A program made the translations under genes and the position numbers. Of a DNA stretch of 8,310 bases, positions 3,943-8,310 are shown piece by piece. Every line of letters begins with the position of its first letter. Position 1 is the first letter of the stretch. The DNA is taken from contig CAZWOL010000085.1 of the NCBI GenBank assembly GCA_964635325.1, positions 1 through 8,310 on the forward strand. The letters run 5' to 3'. This DNA is from BOG-1112 sp964635325. GTDB lineage: Bacteria > Bdellovibrionota_B > Oligoflexia > Oligoflexales > Bog-1112. The notes beneath the pieces are model-generated. The model was not told where the DNA came from, searched no databases, and was given only the letters and a program-made list of their open reading frames with translations.

Positions 3943-6351
3943 GTGAGCCGTCCCGAAAAGATCGTCAATGAAATCGTTGCCAAGATGCAAGAATGCGGCC
4001 TGGGCATGCGTCGGAAAACTGTTGAGCTTTCTGAGCACAACAACCATTGGGCACCGGCCTTTAGTTGGCTGAAGAGCAAGATTCAAGATCGTCTTGGGGA
4101 TACTTGCTCTTATCAAGTTGAGCATTTTGGAAGCACCAGCATTCCCGGGATTGGGGCGAAGCCAGCTCTGGATGTCATGGTCATTTTTACTTCGATGCCT
4201 GAGCTCCAAGCCGCCATTCCGTCGTTTGAGAAGCTTGGTTTCATCTATAAGGGCGACGCCATCGGCAAGCTGAACCAAACGGCACTGGAGCCGGATCGTC
4301 ACTTCTTTTCCTTTTATGACTTGGACGAAAGCATCGACTATATTCACCTTCATGTGTTTGTGAACGGCCATCCCGACGTTGCGCGCAATCTTGGCTTTCG
4401 TGACATCCTTCGCGCGAACCCAAGTCTGGCGCACGAGTACGCACAGATAAAGCACCAGTTGAAAGTTCAAGGGTTAAGCCGTCAGGACTACACCAGGACC
4501 AAAAGCACTTTCATTTCACGAGTAGTTTCGAAAATGGAAAATAAGCAGCTGACAATAGATACGAGCCTCGTGCACCGTTTGGTCACCGAGCAATTTCCGC
4601 AATGGACGCATTTGCCAATCCGTCCTGTTGCTACGAGCGGGTGGGACAACAGAACCTTTCACCTCGGTGATGACATGCTCGTCCGCATGCCAAGCGCTGA
4701 ATGCTATGCAGCACAGGTTGAGAAAGAGCATCGGTGGTTACCGAAACTAGCTCCTGGTTTACCGCTTCCGATTCCTACTCCTATAGCCATAGGAGCGCCG
4801 GGGTTTGATTATCCGTGGCGCTGGTCAGTTTACCGGTGGCTCAAAGGTGAAACCGCTGCAGCAGGTCAAGTTAACGACATGAAAGGTTTTGCAAGGAGTC
4901 TGGGACAATTCCTTACTGCTCTCCAACGCATCAGCGCTGATGGTGGACCTCTAGCAGGTGCGCATAATTTCCATCGCGGTGGTTCACTTAAGGTCTATGA
5001 CGAGCAAACGCGCGAAGCCATTTTGAAGCTGAAAGGCAAGATTAATGAAGAGGTGGTGATTGAGATTTGGGATACCGCACTATCAAGTATTTGGCAACAT
5101 CCCTCAGTTTGGGTTCATGGTGACGTCAGCACCGGGAATCTGCTTGTCCAAGAAGGACAATTGAGCGCTGTTATCGACTTTGGCATCTTGGGAGTCGGTG
5201 ACCCCGCTTGTGATTTGGTGATTGCCTGGACCTTCTTCCGTGGGGAGAGCAGGGAGGCGTTTAAAGCTGCGCTCCCCCTAGATGCTGACACCTGGGCGCG
5301 TGGGCGTGGTTGGGCTTTGTGGAAGGCTTTGATCGTTGTCGCGGACTTACCGGGAACAGATCCTGGTGCAGCCGAATCATCATGGCAAACTCTGAATGAG
5401 ATCATTGCTGATCATGAGGGAAACACTGTTACCACAAACAAACCCTGGGCTGCTGATATTGAAATAGATGCAAGATTGGCAACGGCGCTCATTCAAGAGC
5501 AATTTGCGCTTGTTGTTCACAGCATCACCGAAATGGAAGCGGGTTGGGATAACCAGCCTTTCCTGGTCAACGACGAACTCGTCTTTCGCTTCCCAAGAAG
5601 AAAAGTAGCGGTTGAACTGCTTGAGAGAGAATCGAAAGTTCTTCCCTATATTGCGCCCAGATTGCCTGCGGCTATCCCTTGTCCGATCTACATTGGCAAA
5701 CCCAGTCGTGACTATCCGCACCCATTTCACGGATACAAATGGATTCCAGGGACATCAGCAAATAAGGCAGTCGTTGTCGATGGAAAATTGCCGATTCTAG
5801 CAACGGAGCTTGGATCTTTTGTGAAGAGCCTTCACTGCATAGAACTGCCTGTTGATCTGCGAAACATTCTACCCCTGGGTGATGAGAACGGCGCACGAGG
5901 ATCATTTAAAGATTGCTTCCATAGAATTTGGGAAATATTCGATAACGTCGTTTCACTGAAACTTATCCCAGATGAAAAGGCAATCGGTCACCTTCTTGAA
6001 CAAGCGAACGTCGTTGCAACCTGCGACAAGGCCCATGAATGCGTGGTCCACGGAGACTTGTATTTCGCACATCTTCTGCTGGAGGATGGGCAACTTTCTG
6101 GGGTGATCGACTGGGGAGACATGCACATCGGTGATCCCGCAAACGACCTGGCTATTGCGTTTCAGTATTTTCCTGCGTCTGCGCGTCCTTCGTTTTTTCA
6201 GTGGTATGGTCCAAGTTCGAACGATCTACTTCTCAGAGCCAGGCTTTGGGCTGCGTATTCCAGTGTGATTTTGATCTGGTATGGGCATCACAATAACAAA
6301 CAAGATTTGGTTGAACGCGGCCTTCTGGGCTGCAAAAACGTACTTGAGTAA
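3943..6351 (+). CDS. Triple fusion: GrpB nucleotidyltransferase-APH-APH
   Basis: One 802-residue cytoplasmic protein carries three full-length enzyme domains. Residues 1-197 are a GrpB/UPF0157 domain of the nucleotidyltransferase superfamily, with HFGSTSIPGIGAKPALD (61-77), HLHV (135-138) and the closing Y-x3-K-x-x-F (183-190). Residues 198-492 are an aminoglycoside-phosphotransferase-fold domain with GWDN (233-236), LVRMP (246-250), the catalytic HGDVSTGN (392-399) and DFG-type D412. Residues about 503-802 are a second, diverged APH domain with GWDN (534-537), HGDLYFAH (703-710) and DWGD (723-726). Its catalytic loop has His where Asn is usual; D705 and D723 remain. Domain 2 begins at a methionine (198) that looks like a former gene start, without an evident ribosome binding site. 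It is first in a four-gene operon, 14 bases before the next gene. Substrates are unknown; aminoglycosides are only one possibility for APH-fold enzymes. Confidence 0.9.
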   Translation: MSRPEKIVNEIVAKMQECGLGMRRKTVELSEHNNHWAPAFSWLKSKIQDRLGDTCSYQVEHFGSTSIPGIGAKPALDVMVIFTSMPELQAAIPSFEKLGFIYKGDAIGKLNQTALEPDRHFFSFYDLDESIDYIHLHVFVNGHPDVARNLGFRDILRANPSLAHEYAQIKHQLKVQGLSRQDYTRTKSTFISRVVSKMENKQLTIDTSLVHRLVTEQFPQWTHLPIRPVATSGWDNRTFHLGDDMLVRMPSAECYAAQVEKEHRWLPKLAPGLPLPIPTPIAIGAPGFDYPWRWSVYRWLKGETAAAGQVNDMKGFARSLGQFLTALQRISADGGPLAGAHNFHRGGSLKVYDEQTREAILKLKGKINEEVVIEIWDTALSSIWQHPSVWVHGDVSTGNLLVQEGQLSAVIDFGILGVGDPACDLVIAWTFFRGESREAFKAALPLDADTWARGRGWALWKALIVVADLPGTDPGAAESSWQTLNEIIADHEGNTVTTNKPWAADIEIDARLATALIQEQFALVVHSITEMEAGWDNQPFLVNDELVFRFPRRKVAVELLERESKVLPYIAPRLPAAIPCPIYIGKPSRDYPHPFHGYKWIPGTSANKAVVVDGKLPILATELGSFVKSLHCIELPVDLRNILPLGDENGARGSFKDCFHRIWEIFDNVVSLKLIPDEKAIGHLLEQANVVATCDKAHECVVHGDLYFAHLLLEDGQLSGVIDWGDMHIGDPANDLAIAFQYFPASARPSFFQWYGPSSNDLLLRARLWAAYSSVILIWYGHHNNKQDLVERGLLGCKNVLE

Positions 6352-6365
6352 GTAAAGAAGATTAT

Positions 6366-6917
6366 ATGAAAACAGCATCAGTATTTATAGCAGCGAGTTT
6401 AGACGGGTTCATTGCACGAAAAGATGGGAGCCTCGATTGGCTTGATAAAGCGAATACGCTTGCCCCAGCAGGAGAAGACTGCGGATACAAAGCTTTTATG
6501 AACTCAATTGACGCTCTTGTCATGGGAAGGAATACCTTCGAGAAAGTTCTTAGTTTTAATTGCCCATGGCCTTATTCTGAAAAACATGTCGTTGTTTTGA
6601 GTCGCAAAGAAATCGCAATTCCAGATGACCTCAAAAATAAGGTGTCTCAGGCTTCAGGCTCTCCCGAAGATATCGTGGAAAAATTGGCAAGCAAAGGATT
6701 GAACCGTCTCTACATCGATGGTGGAATCACTATCCAGAAATTTTTAGCTGCTGGTTTGATCGATCGTTTAACAGTCACCTTGGTGCCAGTGTTGATCGGA
6801 GAGGGAATTTCCCTCTTTGGTTCATTGCCGCAGGATGTCTCACTCACTTTGATCAACTCTCAAGCATTTGATTTTGGTTTTGTGCAGCTGACGTACCAGG
6901 TCTTAAAGGATCAGTAA
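6366..6917 (+). CDS. RibD C-terminal/DHFR-like reductase
   Basis: This 183-residue cytoplasmic protein belongs to the RibD_C/dihydrofolate-reductase-like family, NADPH-dependent reductases related to the reductase half of RibD and to the DHFR fold. Visible family marks are SLDGFIA (11-17), ALVMGRNTFE (50-59), the glycine-rich YIDGG (116-120) and PVLIGEGISLF (141-151). It is the length of stand-alone YwjB/YyaP-type proteins, whose substrates are mostly unknown. An AAGAAG ribosome binding site lies five bases before the ATG. The gene follows the fusion gene after 14 bases, and its TAA overlaps the next ATG by one base (TAATG), so translation is probably coupled. It is neither a canonical folA nor a complete ribD, as no deaminase domain is present. 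Confidence 0.9.
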   Translation: MKTASVFIAASLDGFIARKDGSLDWLDKANTLAPAGEDCGYKAFMNSIDALVMGRNTFEKVLSFNCPWPYSEKHVVVLSRKEIAIPDDLKNKVSQASGSPEDIVEKLASKGLNRLYIDGGITIQKFLAAGLIDRLTVTLVPVLIGEGISLFGSLPQDVSLTLINSQAFDFGFVQLTYQVLKDQ

Positions 6918-7459
6918 TGAGCAGCAACAAGAACATTATCGTATTTACAGGATTGCCAGGGGTGGGCAAAAGCACCTTAGCCGAAGCTGTTGCATCGAAA
7001 CTATCTTTGCCCCTATTTTCCGTTGACCCCATTGAATCGGCGATGTTGCAAAGCGGACTCATAAGAAGTTTCTCAACGGGGTTAGCAGCTTATTTGGTTG
7101 CTGAAACCTTGGCTCGGGAACAATTGAAATTAGGACTTTCTGTTGTCATTGATGCTGTAAATCCAGTGCAAGAAGCACGGAATATGTGGCAAAAACTAGC
7201 GAAAGAGTTCGGCGCCAAACTCCATATCATTGAATGCACTTTAGAGCCTTCAATTCACAAACAAAGAATCGAAGAACGAGTACGAGATTTACACGGAATT
7301 CCGGAAACCACCTGGGAGAGGGTCGAGGCTATCCGAGAGGAGTATCTCCCTTGGCAAGAAGATAGACTGGTGTTGGACACTGCAAATCCTCAGCAGCAGC
7401 TATTGGCTAAAGCCTTGGACTATATTCGCGGCACAAATACTGATGCCGGTGAAGTATGA
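6917..7459 (+). CDS. P-loop small-molecule kinase (AAA_33-like)
   Basis: This 180-residue P-loop protein resembles the AAA_33/zeta-toxin/chloramphenicol-phosphotransferase-like group of small kinases. Walker A is GLPGVGKST (12-20), a substrate-side aspartate lies in SVDPIE (35-40), a Walker-B-like strand VVIDAVNP is at 76-83, and a lid-like arginine cluster QRIEERVR is at 116-123. The family phosphorylates small molecules, nucleosides, RNA ends or UDP-sugars, and the substrate cannot be chosen from sequence. AAAGGA (6905-6910) lies six bases before the ATG, inside the end of the previous gene. It overlaps the next gene by four bases (ATGA at 7456-7459). No antitoxin-like partner sits beside it, which argues against a zeta toxin. 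Confidence 0.88.
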   Translation: MSSNKNIIVFTGLPGVGKSTLAEAVASKLSLPLFSVDPIESAMLQSGLIRSFSTGLAAYLVAETLAREQLKLGLSVVIDAVNPVQEARNMWQKLAKEFGAKLHIIECTLEPSIHKQRIEERVRDLHGIPETTWERVEAIREEYLPWQEDRLVLDTANPQQQLLAKALDYIRGTNTDAGEV

Positions 7460-8310
7460 ACAAAATTCATCCCGATCTCATCGTAATACAACAGCTGATT
7501 TATCAACCGCGGAACATGCATTTCTCGCAAGTAGAGCCGGAACTTGAGAGTCAAGATTACGGTGCATGCACATTTGAGCTTGAGGGAATGCATGTTAAAT
7601 TTCGAGTTGCAAAAATTACTCCTAAAAAGGTGGGGCAATTCGTAACGTTCTGGAAACGAGAAGATGGTGGTCCTATTAAGCCATTTGACGTCGAAGATGA
7701 TTTTCAATTTCTAGTCGTCTCAGCCCGTTTTCAAGATCGCTTTGGCCAGTTCTCCTTCCCAAAAAATATTTTGCTGCAAAACGGAATCTTGGCCCGTTCA
7801 GGTAAAGGTGGCAAGCGCGCTCTACGCGTCTACCCTCCGTGGGACCAGGCCACAAATCGTCAAGCTCGGAAGACACAGGAATGGCAACTTGCTTATTTCC
7901 AGGAGATCCACGAAATGGAGCAATCGACAAAAATGATGAACATCCAACCAACTTTACGCGGTGATCTTCTGGAGCTTAGACCACTACAGGATGAAGATTA
8001 TTCATCTCTCTTCGAAGCTGCGTCGGACCCGCTTATTTGGGAAATGCATCCCCAACCAGATCGTTATAAACCGGATGTATTTGAGTCTTTCTTTTCGGAA
8101 GCAATGGCTTCTAAAGGAGCTTTGGTCATTATCGATCTTAAAAATTTAAAAATAGTTGGTACCTCTCGCTACTATGACTATGACCCGAGAAACTCTTCGG
8201 TAGTGATTGGATACACCTTTTTGACGCGAGAATACTGGGGTGGAAAATACAACCGAGCTGAAGTTACGCAACGCTGCAAAGCCTTGTTAGATAGCCCTGT
8301 GGGAACTTGT
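7456..8310 (+). CDS. MepB-GNAT acetyltransferase fusion, 3' end outside window
   Basis: The frame stays open for 285 codons to the window edge. Residues 1 to about 155 are a complete MepB domain (PF08877-type), with FRVAKITPKKVGQFVTFWKR (49-68), PFD (76-78), GQFSFPK-x-iL (97-106), GKRALRVYPPWD (119-130) and QARKTQEWQ (136-144). MepB is named from the staphylococcal mepRAB multidrug locus, and its biochemical role is unknown. From about residue 160 (MMNIQ, then RGDLLELRPLQDEDY) a RimJ/RimL-type GNAT N-acetyltransferase begins, reaching the GYTFLTREYWGGKYNR region (252-267), the acetyl-CoA-binding neighbourhood. MepB is normally a stand-alone protein of about 160 residues, so the fusion is unusual. 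After residue 267 the sequence leaves the usual E-(L/M)-K pattern. The start overlaps the kinase stop (ATGA), which supports coupling. Confidence 0.88.
   Translation, partial: MNKIHPDLIVIQQLIYQPRNMHFSQVEPELESQDYGACTFELEGMHVKFRVAKITPKKVGQFVTFWKREDGGPIKPFDVEDDFQFLVVSARFQDRFGQFSFPKNILLQNGILARSGKGGKRALRVYPPWDQATNRQARKTQEWQLAYFQEIHEMEQSTKMMNIQPTLRGDLLELRPLQDEDYSSLFEAASDPLIWEMHPQPDRYKPDVFESFFSEAMASKGALVIIDLKNLKIVGTSRYYDYDPRNSSVVIGYTFLTREYWGGKYNRAEVTQRCKALLDSPVGTC

Noticed and set aside
4534..4536. Internal ATG as a separate start for the first APH domain
   Set aside because: It probably marks the ancestral gene start, but no good ribosome binding site precedes it and the frame is continuous with the GrpB domain, so one fusion protein is the simpler reading.
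6917..7459. Zeta-toxin/antitoxin module
   Set aside because: The P-loop protein has Walker A and lid arginines in common with zeta toxins, but no epsilon-like antitoxin is adjacent, and neighbours on both sides are enzymes in the same operon.
8286..8292. GTTAGAT, a match to the integron attC R-prime core (GTTRRRY)
   Set aside because: A single 7-base match inside an open frame; no partner RYYYAAC site at attC spacing and no hairpin arms were found, and the genes overlap in an operon, unlike integron cassettes.

Overview
The window (about 8.3 kb, mid-range GC by eye) looks like accessory DNA from a Gram-negative bacterium, most likely a proteobacterium. The basis is an IS66-type insertion sequence with separate tnpA, tnpB and tnpC, a GDT1/UPF0016 manganese-exporter-type gene behind a yybP-ykoY riboswitch, and a recombinase-like helix-turn-helix gene. 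I cannot name the organism.

Left half (1-3650). Positions about 70-131 hold a decayed minus-strand fragment of the same family as the gene at 3156-3593. A promoter (171-199) fires directly into a yybP-ykoY (Mn2+) riboswitch (207-308). Its expression platform (297-371) can be drawn as a complete translational ON switch that uncovers the ribosome binding site of a GDT1/UPF0016 membrane protein. That gene is cut off after its first repeat (377-646) by an IS66 element (643 to about 2975, genes on the minus strand), and the stop codon comes from the IS end. A likely C-terminal scrap of the same transporter survives beyond the IS at about 3018-3113. A minus-strand helix-turn-helix gene follows (3156-3593), then a roughly 350-base gap with GTGATGA repeats.

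Right half (3943-8310). Four plus-strand genes are packed as one operon: a 14-base gap, then 1-base and 4-base overlaps. The first encodes an 802-residue protein that joins three full-length enzyme domains, GrpB-type nucleotidyltransferase, APH phosphotransferase and a second APH phosphotransferase. Next come a RibD_C/DHFR-like reductase, a P-loop small-molecule kinase (AAA_33-like), and a MepB domain fused to a GNAT acetyltransferase that runs off the window.

How the genes may work together (inference). The operon gathers nucleotidyl transfer, phosphoryl transfer (two or three times), acetyl transfer and an NADPH-type reductase fold, including the three chemistries used to inactivate aminoglycosides, and packs several into multi-domain polypeptides. 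It could be a multi-enzyme small-molecule detoxification or modification cluster, or an accreted set of resistance-like genes. Substrates cannot be read from sequence. The triple fusion and the MepB-GNAT fusion are the features most worth following up.
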